This document shows, piece by piece, positions 52,601 through 62,151 of a stretch of DNA of 64,000 nt. Source of the stretch: CALMFG01 sp963674805 (lineage in GTDB: Bacteria; Bacillota; Clostridia; Christensenellales; CALMFG01). A program made the position numbers and the translations under genes. Numbering within the stretch: position 1 is the stretch's first letter; every line of letters starts with the position of its first letter. The stretch is taken from assembly GCA_963674805.2 (NCBI GenBank), contig CAXXNY010000026.1, forward strand, positions 124,001 to 188,000, in the 5' to 3' direction. The notes beneath the pieces were generated by a model, which worked only from the letters and a program-made list of their open reading frames with translations, had not been told where the DNA came from and did no database searches.

Positions 52601-53193
52601 TTTTTCAGCCCGTTCAGCCTGTGATTCAGTGCAATGTATAATGCATTAATCTGGCAGTAAGTATCCGTTTTGGTTTTGCTGTTGTCAATCACATGATCGG
52701 CATATTGCATCTTTTCTTGATCGGAAAGCTGTGATTTCATAATTTGGTCAATCACATCATCACTCAGCTGGCTGCGTTCCTTGATGCGTTTGATGCGTTT
52801 ACTCTTTTCCGCAATCACCAGCCATACTTCATCCATACCGTTATGCCAGCCGGTTTCAATTAAAAGCGCCGCGTCAAAAAACACCAGTCTCTGCCCTGCG
52901 GCCGCACTGTTAAACGTCTGGTAGATCAACGGATGCATGACTTCGTTCAGCCTGTTTAAAGCCGTTTCATCAGAAAACACCAATGCACCGAGTTTTTTGC
53001 GGTCAACGCCGTTTTTATTGATATAAGACGATCCAAACGCGGCCTCCACAGCAAGCGTGCCCGCCTTTCCCGGACGGTAAAGCATATGGGTGACTTCATC
53101 TGCACAAATCACTTTAGCGCCCAGTGTTCTTAAATAGTCTGTTACCAAAGACTTGCCGGCTCCGATACCGCCGGTAATCCCAATTTTCATCAT
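52576..53193 (-). CDS. coaE: Dephospho-CoA kinase
   Basis: Last step of coenzyme A synthesis. 205 residues with the P-loop GITGGIGAGKS, CADEVTHMLY and the lid region (RIKERSQLSDDVIDQIM). The C-terminus (YIALNHRLNGLKKWDASFQG) extends into the transglycosylase gene by 25 bases. Start ATG 53193 or the next codon, 17 bases after polA; the SD is weak, so coupling to polA is likely. Confidence 0.95.
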   Translation of the reverse strand: MMKIGITGGIGAGKSLVTDYLRTLGAKVICADEVTHMLYRPGKAGTLAVEAAFGSSYINKNGVDRKKLGALVFSDETALNRLNEVMHPLIYQTFNSAAAGQRLVFFDAALLIETGWHNGMDEVWLVIAEKSKRIKRIKERSQLSDDVIDQIMKSQLSDQEKMQYADHVIDNSKTKTDTYCQINALYIALNHRLNGLKKWDASFQG

Positions 53194-53210
53194 TTTTTTA
53201 CCAACATTAT

Positions 53211-55763
53211 TTATTTTGCATCAAACCATGATTTCCCCTGGCTGACGTTCGCCACCAGCGGAACCTTGAGTTTAACGACATGTTCCATGATATCTTTTAA
53301 CAACTTTGATACTTCGTCCTCTTCTCCGATGACCGCATCCACGATCAGTTCGTCGTGCACCTGCAAAATCAGTTTGGATTTTAATCCGCGCGCTTTCAGC
53401 TGTTCATATACCTTAATCATCGCAAGTTTTATAATATCCGCCGCCGTCCCCTGTATCGGGGTGTTTAAGGCCGCCCGTTCGCCGAATGAGCGGACGTTAA
53501 AGTTCGACGACGCCAGCTCACGTATATAGCGGATGCGCCCCTGCATGGTCTTCACATACCCGTCCCGCTTCGCCTGTTCCTTGATGTTCTCCATATACTG
53601 CGCAATGCCGGAAAACTCCTCAAGATATTTCTCAATATAAGCCGTTGCACGCGGCACGGCGATGCCAAGGTTTCGCGCAAGTCCAAATCCGCTGATGCCG
53701 TATACAATCCCGAAGTTGACAGCCTTTGCGTCGCTTCTTAATTTTGACGTCACTTCTTCTATCGGCACGCCGAAAACCTGTGATGCAGTGCGCGTATGAA
53801 TATCCTGGTTCTTGTTAAACGCATCAATCATATTGGCGTCGTCCGCAATGCTGGCCAGCACCCGGAGCTCAATCTGTGAATAATCCGCCGCCACCAGTAC
53901 GCCGTCCGGCGTTGAGGGAATAAAAACCTTACGGATTTCCCTGCCTTCTTCGGTTCTGATTGGTATATTCTGCAGGTTCGGTTCTGTGCTCGAAATCCGT
54001 CCGGTTGCTGTCGAAATCTGGTTAAAGGTCGAGTGAATCTTGCCTTCCCCGTCCAGCATACCGAGCAAGCCGTCGATATAGGTGCTTTTCAGCTTGGTAA
54101 GCTTTCGGTATTCGATAATTTCGCTGATAATGGGATGTGCGCTTTCCAGTTTTTCCAAAACCCCGATATCGGTTGAGTATCCGGTCTTGGTTTTTTTCTG
54201 TGCCGGCAGTCCCAAACGTTCAAACAGCACTTCGCCAAGCTGTTTAGTGGAATTAATATTAAAATCATCGAACCCGGCCGCCTCATAAATCCGGCTGGTG
54301 CAGGCTTCAATTTTTTCATCATATTCCAGTTTTAATTGATTCAAAATGCCGCGGTCAGCCTTAAAACCGGTCTGCTCCATATCAAACAAAACATCCATGA
54401 GCGGCATTTCAATCCCGTCAAGAATCTCGGATAAGCCCTTGCCTTCAATCTGCCGTTTCTGTTCCTGATATATTTTGATCAATAACGCAGCTTTCGCCGC
54501 ATAATCATATTTCTTTTCCAGCGCATCAATCTCAAACGACCGGGCGGTCGGATCCAGCACATACTCCGCAAGTTTCGTGTCAAAAACAAGCCCGTTCAGC
54601 ACGATGCCGTATGCGTCAAGATGATGTTTGAATGCTTTGGCATCAAACACAATTTTCTTTACCGCCGCATTCTCCATCAGCGGTTTTAATTTTGCCATAA
54701 CCTCTGCCGCGGCAAAATCCGTATTCAATAATGAATGCTCTAATACAAACTCATATTCTTTATTTTCGCTGATCGCCAGAGACAACCGGTCCGCCATCAC
54801 GATGCCGATCATTTCCGCCTTTTCGGCGTCCGACAGCATCCGTCCGAGCTTGTCCATATCGTCAACTGATTCCGGCGTTACGCTGTGCTTTTGCGTCTGC
54901 GCTTCCCCGCCGTAGCGTCTCAGCAGTGTCTTAAACTCCAGCATCTCAAATGCAGGCTGTAAGGTATCCGCGTTGATTTCAGGCATCTGATACGCCGAAA
55001 TATCTCCCACGCAGTCCATGTCCCTTACGATTGTGCCGATCTGCTTGCTCATAAATGCGTTTTCTTTATCATTAACCAGCTTATCTTTCAGCGCGCCCTT
55101 TATTTCATCAATATGCGCATACACACCGTCCAGCGTGCCGTACTCACCCAGCAGTTTGACTGCTGTTTTTTCGCCGACGCCTTTGACGCCGGGAATATTA
55201 TCCGACGCATCGCCCATCAGCCCCTTCATGTCCGTCATCTGGGCAGGGGTTAATCCGTACATCTCTTTGATTACTGCTTCATCGACAATGATATTCTCAG
55301 ATACGCCTTTTTTGGTTAAAAATACGCGCGTATGCTTACCCACTAATTGAAAAGTATCCCGGTCGCCGGTCAAAAGATAAATATCATCGCCATTTTCTTC
55401 ACATACTTTAGATAATGTGCCCAAGATATCATCGGCTTCAAAACCTTTGCAGGCCAGCGTCTGGATGCCGATCATGTCCAGCGCTTTATTCAACAGCGGA
55501 AATTGGGATGTCAATTCAGGCGGCGTTTCTTTTCTGCCAGCCTTATAGTCGCTGTATGTATCATGACGGAAAACCTTGCCCTCTTTATCAAAAGCAACGA
55601 CCAGGTGGTCGGGTTTCACCTTTTCGACCGCAGAAAAGAGCATCGAAAAGAAGCCGTATATCGAGTTTGTATGTTCGCCTTTTAAGTTCTGCATCGGCGG
55701 AAGCGCATAAAACGCCCTAAACATCAGGCTGTGTCCGTCTACTGCTAATAGCACTCTGTTCAT
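53211..55763 (-). CDS. polA: DNA polymerase I
   Basis: 850 residues. The N-terminal 5' nuclease domain (1-300) is intact (DKEGKVFRHD, LTGDRDTFQLV, GDASDNIPGVKGVG). The middle domain keeps the fold, but the DxE of 3'-5' exonuclease motif I is not visible (MADRLSLAI), nor is the third motif, so proofreading is probably lost, as in several Firmicutes and Thermus. The polymerase domain has DYSQIELRVLA, RSDAKAVNFGIVYGISGFGL and QVHDELI. I start at ATG 55763 (MNRVLLAVDG); the reading from 55820 has no SD. First gene of polA-coaE-slt-SBP. Confidence 0.96.
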   Translation of the reverse strand: MNRVLLAVDGHSLMFRAFYALPPMQNLKGEHTNSIYGFFSMLFSAVEKVKPDHLVVAFDKEGKVFRHDTYSDYKAGRKETPPELTSQFPLLNKALDMIGIQTLACKGFEADDILGTLSKVCEENGDDIYLLTGDRDTFQLVGKHTRVFLTKKGVSENIIVDEAVIKEMYGLTPAQMTDMKGLMGDASDNIPGVKGVGEKTAVKLLGEYGTLDGVYAHIDEIKGALKDKLVNDKENAFMSKQIGTIVRDMDCVGDISAYQMPEINADTLQPAFEMLEFKTLLRRYGGEAQTQKHSVTPESVDDMDKLGRMLSDAEKAEMIGIVMADRLSLAISENKEYEFVLEHSLLNTDFAAAEVMAKLKPLMENAAVKKIVFDAKAFKHHLDAYGIVLNGLVFDTKLAEYVLDPTARSFEIDALEKKYDYAAKAALLIKIYQEQKRQIEGKGLSEILDGIEMPLMDVLFDMEQTGFKADRGILNQLKLEYDEKIEACTSRIYEAAGFDDFNINSTKQLGEVLFERLGLPAQKKTKTGYSTDIGVLEKLESAHPIISEIIEYRKLTKLKSTYIDGLLGMLDGEGKIHSTFNQISTATGRISSTEPNLQNIPIRTEEGREIRKVFIPSTPDGVLVAADYSQIELRVLASIADDANMIDAFNKNQDIHTRTASQVFGVPIEEVTSKLRSDAKAVNFGIVYGISGFGLARNLGIAVPRATAYIEKYLEEFSGIAQYMENIKEQAKRDGYVKTMQGRIRYIRELASSNFNVRSFGERAALNTPIQGTAADIIKLAMIKVYEQLKARGLKSKLILQVHDELIVDAVIGEEDEVSKLLKDIMEHVVKLKVPLVANVSQGKSWFDAK

Positions 55764-55925
55764 CTCATTTTCCCGCGTTTCTGGTTTCTTCAATAGTTTT
55801 AAATACTCTATCATAAACACACCCGAATATCAATTTTGAAGGGTAAAATTCACAGTGCGTCAACAAATATTTCATATGCTAAATCGCTATAATCTCTGTT
55901 TTTTTTCCTGATGAAGCCTGTTTTA

Positions 55926-55934
55926 TGTTATATT
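55926..55934 (+). promoter_or_regulatory. Extended -10 promoter of the SPFH gene
   Basis: TGTTATATT, 27 bases before ATG 55962. A second TATAAT at 55888-55893 is also possible. Confidence 0.5.
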
Positions 55935-55961
55935 ATTAATCTAAAGGAGGAATCAAAATTT

Positions 55962-56843
55962 ATGAGTGTATTTTTCTTAGGAATAGTTATTGCCGTTATT
56001 TCATTCTTCGCGCTCGGGTTCACTTCTGCGCGCACCTGGAAAGTAAATAAGAAGCAGTGGCTTTCAATATTCGGTCTGATTATCATGATGTTCTCATTCT
56101 TCACGATGGTGCCGGCTAATAATATCGGTATCCTCTACGCACCTTTCAGGGGCGGTGTTCAGGATCAGGTCTATCAGGAAGGGTTCAATGTGAAGGGTCC
56201 GTTTGACCAGATGTATATGATTTCGACAGAGGTGCAGACCAACCGGATTGACAGTCTTTACGGACAGACCAAAGACAGCCAGTATCTGACGATATCGGTT
56301 GATGTTAAGTATTATATCGATAAAACACGTGCATTTGACGTTTTTAAGAAGTTTAAAACCATCGATAATGTCAACAAGTCGCTCATCACGCCGGCGTCCC
56401 AGCGCGCGATTGAAAGTGCGTGTGTGAATTACAATATCATCGAAATATTAGGGGCGGAGCGTGAAAACGTGTATATGATGATTGAATCGGACCTTCAGGA
56501 ACGGTTCAGCAGAGACGGTATCACACTGCACTCTATCACCTTCTTGGATACCGATGCCGGTGATGAAGTTGAAAATGCCATTCGGGCGGAAGCTGTCGCG
56601 AAAAAAGAAGTGGAAACTGCGAAACAGCAGAAAATTAAAGCCGAAGTAGAAGCTGAAACCCGTATCATACAGGCACAGGCCGAAGCCAAGGAAAAGGAAA
56701 TTCTGGCACTAGCGATTGCTAAGAGTCCTGAGGTGTTAGAACTGGAATGGATCAAGAAATGGAACGGAGTTCTCCCGCAATTTATTTCGGGCGAATCCGA
56801 TGGTGTCATGGTCGATCTCGGCGACTCATTCAGCGATGAATAA
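55962..56843 (+). CDS. SPFH/Band 7 (prohibitin-like) membrane protein
   Basis: 293 residues. Two N-terminal membrane segments (about 2-19 and 34-50), then a Band 7 domain (GGVQDQVYQEGFNVKGPFDQMYMISTEVQTNRID, LTISVDVKYYID), then a coiled coil rich in Glu, Lys and Ala (EAVAKKEVETAKQQKIKAEVEAET). Such proteins form membrane scaffolds and often work with a protease; none is adjacent here. ATG 55962 with SD AAGGAGG; an upstream ATG at 55911 lacks one. Divergent from polA, with its own terminator. Confidence 0.88.
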   Translation: MSVFFLGIVIAVISFFALGFTSARTWKVNKKQWLSIFGLIIMMFSFFTMVPANNIGILYAPFRGGVQDQVYQEGFNVKGPFDQMYMISTEVQTNRIDSLYGQTKDSQYLTISVDVKYYIDKTRAFDVFKKFKTIDNVNKSLITPASQRAIESACVNYNIIEILGAERENVYMMIESDLQERFSRDGITLHSITFLDTDAGDEVENAIRAEAVAKKEVETAKQQKIKAEVEAETRIIQAQAEAKEKEILALAIAKSPEVLELEWIKKWNGVLPQFISGESDGVMVDLGDSFSDE

Positions 56844-56876
56844 CCGCCGCTAAATCTGATAACATTAATAACCCAA

Positions 56877-56911
56877 AAAACAACACTAATAGCTTACAGT
56901 GTTGTTTTTTT
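56877..56911 (+). terminator. SPFH gene terminator
   Basis: Stem of at least 10 pairs (AACAACACT with AGTGTTGTT) followed by T7. Confidence 0.9.
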
Positions 56912-56958
56912 ATGCTCAGGTCAGTAATCTATTTATATCTTAATACGGGAGACTAAAA

Positions 56959-58158
56959 ATGAAAAGAATCGCAAAATACACACTTATATTTCTGATGGCT
57001 GCTTTATTCTCAGCCTTTTTATTCGGCTGCAGTGGTTCAAAAACCATTGATTCTGCTCCTAACGGAGCGATTGCTGCTAAGTCATTAGCGGGCGGTGAGT
57101 CTGATGCAAGCTTAGCAGAAACTGATGAAGGCTCACCAGTTTCAGAAAGTGACACTTTCCAAGATGCAAAACCAGCGGTCGATATCAATTATAAAACAAT
57201 AACAGTATGCGACGGCGTTATGACGCTCGACATACCTGATGCGCTTGAATACGAAGAACCGCTGCCCGGTTCAGAATACTTCGCGTATGGATTCCTGCAC
57301 GACGAGGATGGCGAAGCGCATTATTGCCAGGTTTATATCACGCGTATATTCCAAGAAGAAGATCCGGCAGTGAATGAAGTAGTTTTTCAATTAATGGCAG
57401 AGCAGGCACTCATGATTATTCACGGCGAATTGACAGATATAGAGCGCATCCAAGACGTAACTTTGGATGGGTCGGAGCAAGGGTATATCACAAGAGTTTC
57501 ATGCCCTGATGGTATGTCTTATACGACACGCTATCTCTTTAACATCATGTCTGAAGGCGTATATTATCAGGTGAACATCTACTCTGATAGCGGACTGATA
57601 CAAGAATTTGTCGCAAGAAAAATCATGCGATCTGTTCAAATTGACAAAGACCGCGAGAAAGAAAGTGTAGATGCTTTTAAACTTGATATCCGTAATGGCG
57701 TATACTATAGCAGAAGATTAGAAGGAGCCAGCATGCGGATTCCACCAATTTGCAATCCGACCGAAAGCAATGCCTTTATCTATGAAAATTCAATCATGAG
57801 TTTTGCACCACAGGATAACTTGGGTTCAGTCGCTGTTCGCAGATGGGATAAGTCACTTTACAGAATTGATGATATTGACACAATGATAACCATAACAATC
57901 ACAGAACAGTTGAATACCGGATTTTTATCCGAATCGGCGATTGAAGACATCGAATATCTTATAGAGCCTGAATCGGGTCGCATCTTACTATTATATCCGG
58001 GATCGTTTTATTTGTATGGTGATTTTATAGCCGAGTACGAAGATGCGTTCTATGTCATTAATATGGTTTATAACAAAGATGACTGGGATTTAGCAACCGG
58101 AATCATTGACGCATGCAAAACATTTAAAGCGCCGGGAGAAGAAATTTTCCAACAATAG
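56959..58158 (+). CDS. Lipoprotein with two similar halves, unknown function
   Basis: 399 residues. Signal peptide with lipobox LFGC (Cys24), then a disordered Ser/Ala/Asp-rich linker to about residue 72. Two modules follow (about 73-230 and 240-395). Both open with a short beta-rich stretch and close with an aromatic strand and a helix (YYQVNIYS...ARKIMRSVQI; FYVINMVYN...GIIDACKTF). The layout is like PsbP/DUF1795-type modules, but I recognise no family and the repeat is judged by eye. SD CGGGAG before the ATG. Flanked by terminators, so monocistronic. Confidence 0.7.
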   Translation: MKRIAKYTLIFLMAALFSAFLFGCSGSKTIDSAPNGAIAAKSLAGGESDASLAETDEGSPVSESDTFQDAKPAVDINYKTITVCDGVMTLDIPDALEYEEPLPGSEYFAYGFLHDEDGEAHYCQVYITRIFQEEDPAVNEVVFQLMAEQALMIIHGELTDIERIQDVTLDGSEQGYITRVSCPDGMSYTTRYLFNIMSEGVYYQVNIYSDSGLIQEFVARKIMRSVQIDKDREKESVDAFKLDIRNGVYYSRRLEGASMRIPPICNPTESNAFIYENSIMSFAPQDNLGSVAVRRWDKSLYRIDDIDTMITITITEQLNTGFLSESAIEDIEYLIEPESGRILLLYPGSFYLYGDFIAEYEDAFYVINMVYNKDDWDLATGIIDACKTFKAPGEEIFQQ

Positions 58159-58177
58159 AATAATCTCAATATAAAAA

Positions 58178-58202
58178 CAAAAACCCCTTCATGGGGATTT
58201 TT
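58178..58202. terminator. Bidirectional terminator between the lipoprotein and AhpD-like genes
   Basis: CCCC/GGGG core extended by A/T pairs, with T runs on both strands. Confidence 0.8.
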
Positions 58203-58211
58203 AGCTATAAT

Positions 58212-58811
58212 TTATATTGACTTTTTCACAAACAATCCGCGCACCAGCGCCGCCGGCATCACCAATAGTCCCAAAAGGGTAATCAGTATTTCATCTGTAA
58301 AACGGCTGTTCTTTACCCTGCGTCCTGAGATGCGGCGCCATAGTGCACCGGCCGCAATCCCGTACGCGTTGCCGAACATAATCATGCGTATTGCCGCCAT
58401 TACGCCGTCTGCTTTCACTTGTCCGTACGTGTCTGTCACACGCCGCCAGGCTTTTTTGTCATATGCGCTTCTCACCTCTGCATAATGCTGGGCAAACGCG
58501 AGCGCAACGGCCTCATCTGCATCCAAATGATCAAAACCGCCGCTTAAGAGTTTCTCAATATCTGCTTCCGCCATTCCCATGATCAGTGCGTTTTTCGTGT
58601 GTGCATAAGCGCACAGCGCGCATCCGTTTACTTCGGTCACTGCCAGCATGATATGGTTTTGAAGTGTTTTCGTGACCTCACCCGCTTTTTTTGCACACAT
58701 TAAATCGCCCGGTCTTTCAAAAGCAATAAAGGCCGTTTTGCAGAATTCCTTAAATGTAAAAATGCGCTTATTGCATTCCATCAAATATTGCGGCTGGCTC
58801 TTAATAATCAA
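58212..58811 (-). CDS. AhpD-like carboxymuconolactone-decarboxylase family protein with C-terminal membrane segment
   Basis: 199 residues. The AhpD-type redox motif is present as EVNGCALCAYAHTKNALIMG (C-x-x-C with the following His). Members are thiol peroxidase-type or decarboxylase enzymes. A C-terminal hydrophobic segment (about 173-192, ILITLLGLLVMPAALVRGLF) suggests membrane attachment, which is unusual for the family. The start is uncertain: TTG 58811 is listed, and ATG 58781 (MECNKRIFTF) is possible; neither has a clear SD. It lies four bases after plsY and is likely cotranscribed. Confidence 0.75.
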   Translation of the reverse strand: MIIKSQPQYLMECNKRIFTFKEFCKTAFIAFERPGDLMCAKKAGEVTKTLQNHIMLAVTEVNGCALCAYAHTKNALIMGMAEADIEKLLSGGFDHLDADEAVALAFAQHYAEVRSAYDKKAWRRVTDTYGQVKADGVMAAIRMIMFGNAYGIAAGALWRRISGRRVKNSRFTDEILITLLGLLVMPAALVRGLFVKKSI

Positions 58812-58815
58812 TGTT

Positions 58816-59469
58816 CTAGTCTTGTTTTCCGTTCTTGTTTTTAATGGATACCTTTGCCTCTTCGCCTTTAATCAATCTGGCAATATTCGCACGGTGCGTC
58901 AATATAACGATTAGGAACATGATGCACACCGTTACCACAAATGGAATATTCTCCGGATTGGATACCGGAAACCGGATGAACGCAATAATAACCATCAGCG
59001 TAATGCCGACGATAGACGTGATAGACATCGTCTTAAATATAAGCGTCACAACCGCGACAACCGCAACCACAATCAATGTGTAAACCGGCATCAAATACAG
59101 CATGGCGCCCAATGTGCAGGCAACGCCTTTCCCGCCTTTAAACCCGGAAAAGACCGGCCAGATATGACCAACAGTCACACATACAGCCGCAATATATCCG
59201 GCAATTTCCCCTGCCCCCGGCCCTACAATCAGTCCGCCCAGCCATTGCGCTATAAATACTGACGCGGCCGCTTTAGCGGCATCAAACGCCAATGTCAGAA
59301 ATCCCGCAGCCCAGCCGCAGTTTCTGATTACATTGGAGGCGCCGGCGTTACCGCTGCCGACTTCGGTAATATTCTGGTCGATTAGTTTTCGAGACAGCAC
59401 ATTTGCAATCGAAATACCGCCGATTAAGTATGTGATGACCGCAACAGCGGCATATAATGCGATTTTCAT
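58816..59469 (-). CDS. plsY: Acyl-phosphate:glycerol-3-phosphate acyltransferase PlsY
   Basis: First acylation step of phospholipid synthesis, in the membrane. 217 residues with several membrane segments and the three family motifs: VGSGNAGASNVIRNCG (Ser for the usual Thr), DAAKAAASV, and GHIWPVFSGFKGGKGVACTLG. SD GGAG before ATG 59469. It follows der by 18 bases; DUF512-der-plsY is a conserved clostridial run. Confidence 0.95.
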   Translation of the reverse strand: MKIALYAAVAVITYLIGGISIANVLSRKLIDQNITEVGSGNAGASNVIRNCGWAAGFLTLAFDAAKAAASVFIAQWLGGLIVGPGAGEIAGYIAAVCVTVGHIWPVFSGFKGGKGVACTLGAMLYLMPVYTLIVVAVVAVVTLIFKTMSITSIVGITLMVIIAFIRFPVSNPENIPFVVTVCIMFLIVILTHRANIARLIKGEEAKVSIKNKNGKQD

Positions 59470-59487
59470 TCATCATCTCCTAAACAT

Positions 59488-60813
59488 TTATTTATCGGAG
59501 TTCCGCTTCCGGATTAGAATCCGTATCGGTGTCCCGGTAAAATCAAAGGTTTTTCTTAAATAATTCTCTATATAGCGTTCATAAGAGAAATGCATCAGTT
59601 CCGGCTCATTCACAAAGAGAACAAAACACGGCGGCTGTACCGATACCTGCGTGGCATAATAAACCTTTAACCGCCTGCCGCCCTTTGACGGCGGTTCAAC
59701 CGCAGTGACCGCCTCGGTAATACATTCGTTTAACAGTCCGGTTGTAATCCGGCGGTTTGCGTTACTAAATACAGTTTGGGCATCTTCGAGCAATACATCA
59801 ACCCGCTTGCCTGTCAGCGCCGAAATAAAGGCAAAGACCGCGTACGGCATAAACTGCAGGTTGGTTTTTAGCGAGTCTTTAAATTTATTGATGGTATGGG
59901 TATCTTTTTCAATCAAGTCCCATTTATTCACCGCAATCACACTTGGTTTGCCTTCGTCATGCACAAACCCTGCGATCTTCACATCCTGTTCGGTCAGCCC
60001 CTGTTCGGCGTCAATCATGATGATGGTGACATCTGCACGCCTGATGGCCGAAAACGCACGGATTACGCTGTACCGCTCAATGGTTTTGTCAGGTATCTTG
60101 GATTTCCTGCGGATACCGGCGGTATCAATAATCACCGCTTTTTCTCCGTTTAAATCAAATTCGCTGTCGATCGCATCACGCGTTGTTCCCGGAATATCAC
60201 TAACAATCGTCCGGTCGTGCCCCAGAATACGGTTGACCAATGACGACTTTCCTGCGTTCGGCTTCCCGACCACTGCGATCTTAAAGCGGTTGTCTTCTTC
60301 CGGCTCTTTCACTTCACTGTCAAAATATCGGATAACTTCATCCAGCAAATCTCCGATACCAAGGCCCTGAATTGATGAAACCGCAAAGATTGCATCAAAT
60401 CCCAGTTCATAAAACGCATACAATCCTTCATCCATGTCCACGTTGTCGGATTTGTTTGCGGCAACAATAACGGGTTTCTGCGCTTTTCTCAGAAGCTGGG
60501 CCACTTCCTTGTCCGACGGCAGAATGCCTTCACGAATATCCACAAAAAATAAAATCACATCCGCCGCTTCCATAGCGATTTCCGCCTGCAGCCGTATCTG
60601 ATTTAATATTGTATCTTCACTGTTCGGGTCAATCCCGCCTGTATCAATGACCGTAAAACTATGATTCAGCCATTCCGCATCCGCATAGATCCGGTCACGG
60701 GTCACGCCCGGCGTATCCTCAACGATGGAGATGCGCTTGCCGACGATCCGGTTAAAAAACGTGGATTTGCCGACATTCGGACGTCCGACAATCGCAACCA
60801 ACGGTTTAGACAT
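59488..60813 (-). CDS. der: Ribosome-assembly GTPase Der (EngA)
   Basis: 441 residues with two GTPase domains in tandem (GRPNVGKST and GKPNAGKSS; DTGGI and DTAGI; NKSDN and NKWDL) and the C-terminal KH-like domain (RRLKVYYATQVSVQPPCFVLFVNEP). Acts in 50S maturation. Start ATG 60813 with SD AGAGGAAA; it overlaps the preceding DUF512 gene by eight bases. Confidence 0.97.
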   Translation of the reverse strand: MSKPLVAIVGRPNVGKSTFFNRIVGKRISIVEDTPGVTRDRIYADAEWLNHSFTVIDTGGIDPNSEDTILNQIRLQAEIAMEAADVILFFVDIREGILPSDKEVAQLLRKAQKPVIVAANKSDNVDMDEGLYAFYELGFDAIFAVSSIQGLGIGDLLDEVIRYFDSEVKEPEEDNRFKIAVVGKPNAGKSSLVNRILGHDRTIVSDIPGTTRDAIDSEFDLNGEKAVIIDTAGIRRKSKIPDKTIERYSVIRAFSAIRRADVTIIMIDAEQGLTEQDVKIAGFVHDEGKPSVIAVNKWDLIEKDTHTINKFKDSLKTNLQFMPYAVFAFISALTGKRVDVLLEDAQTVFSNANRRITTGLLNECITEAVTAVEPPSKGGRRLKVYYATQVSVQPPCFVLFVNEPELMHFSYERYIENYLRKTFDFTGTPIRILIRKRNSDK

Positions 60814-62128
60814 ACTCAATTTCCTCTGCTTTCAAAAAGGCGCGGAGGAATTCATCCCCCCTCACCGGTGATATTTCAACTTTTATGCCGATCTGTTTTT
60901 CAAGTTCGGTTATCGTCATATCGTCCAAAAAAACCAGTTCGCCGTCCCTCAGCATCGATTCTGAGATAAAGACCGCGTCATAGTCTGGTTTTGCTTTCAG
61001 TTTTCTAATCAAATCCTGCCCGGTCAGAAGACCGGTCACATCCACACCGCCGCCGAAGAATCCGTTCTTCACCGCAATACAGTCAATGTTTGCATTAAGC
61101 CTTTGATTCATGGCGTCCGTGTGCTTTTTTAAATAGGGATAAACCGCTTCACCTGTTAACACCGCGCACGAGTGATACCGCGCAGCAGCGGATTTAATCC
61201 GTTCAAGTTCCTGCTCAAATTCCTGCCCAAACTTTGCAATCAGTCCCACGCCGTTTTCAATCTGCGGAAATCCGTCATAAGCTTCCGCATCGGGCAGAGG
61301 CAGGCCCGCTTTGATATATAGTTCATCGGCTGCATAGATAAATCCGTATCCGGTTTTTTTTCTGCACGCCGCCTGCCATTCATGTACGGTTTCCAGCGCG
61401 TTTGCCGCTTCCTTTTTGCTGATTGGTGTCAGCGGATATAGCCCGTCACGGTGTTCAGTCAGGCCGACAGGGATCACGGCAACCGACTTAACGCCCGGAT
61501 ACAGCCGCCTTAAAAAGCGGTAAGTCTTTTCCAATTCTGCGCCGTCATTGATGCCGCTTAAGAGCACGATCTGCGTGTGCATTTCAACGCCCATGCATTT
61601 CAGCCGTTTTAACAGCGGCTTGATCGGGCGCGCGTTCTCATTGCCCATCAGCATCCGGCGTACACGTTCATCAGTTGCATGCACCGAGACAAACAGCCGG
61701 GATATCTTACGCTTTCTGATACGCCTTAAATCCTGATTCGTAAGCCGTGACAATGTGACATAGTTGCCGAATAAAAACGAATACCGCCAGTCCTCATCCT
61801 TTAAATAGAGCGACCGGCGAAGCCCCTTCGGCAGCTGATCCACAAAACAAAAGATGCACCGATTCCCGCAGGCCCGCGGTTTATCCAACAACGCCGTTTC
61901 AAAATGAAGTCCGAGCGGTTCGCCGGACTGTTTGGTGATTTTTGCTTTTATCGGATCGCCGTTTTCATCTATATACCCAATCGACAACCGGGTTTTTGAC
62001 GCAAAGAACTCATAATCAATGATATCAATTAACGGCTGGTTGTTAAAATCGATGATATTGTGACCCGGAAGGATGCCGACTTCCTCTGCTATGCTGCCGG
62101 GATCGACTGAAGCGACATTAAATCCCAT
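60806..62128 (-). CDS. DUF512 protein with PDZ and radical-SAM-like Fe-S domains
   Basis: 440 residues. An N-terminal PDZ-like domain (GSIAEEVGILPGHNIIDFNNQPLIDIIDYEF) is followed by a CX3CX2C cluster (CGNRCIFCF), a radical-SAM-like barrel (LFVSVHATDERVRRML, MHTQIVLLSGINDG) and the DUF512 region (RFLRRLYPGVKSVAVIPVGLT). The family is widespread in Clostridia and always near der; its substrate is unknown. Start ATG 62128 with SD CAAGGA; the ORF from 62152 has no SD. Its SD lies downstream of the dacF stop, so it is probably cotranscribed with dacF. Confidence 0.88.
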   Translation of the reverse strand: MGFNVASVDPGSIAEEVGILPGHNIIDFNNQPLIDIIDYEFFASKTRLSIGYIDENGDPIKAKITKQSGEPLGLHFETALLDKPRACGNRCIFCFVDQLPKGLRRSLYLKDEDWRYSFLFGNYVTLSRLTNQDLRRIRKRKISRLFVSVHATDERVRRMLMGNENARPIKPLLKRLKCMGVEMHTQIVLLSGINDGAELEKTYRFLRRLYPGVKSVAVIPVGLTEHRDGLYPLTPISKKEAANALETVHEWQAACRKKTGYGFIYAADELYIKAGLPLPDAEAYDGFPQIENGVGLIAKFGQEFEQELERIKSAAARYHSCAVLTGEAVYPYLKKHTDAMNQRLNANIDCIAVKNGFFGGGVDVTGLLTGQDLIRKLKAKPDYDAVFISESMLRDGELVFLDDMTITELEKQIGIKVEISPVRGDEFLRAFLKAEEIEYV

Positions 62129-62151
62129 TTGTTTGTCCTTGCCCCGTCGCA

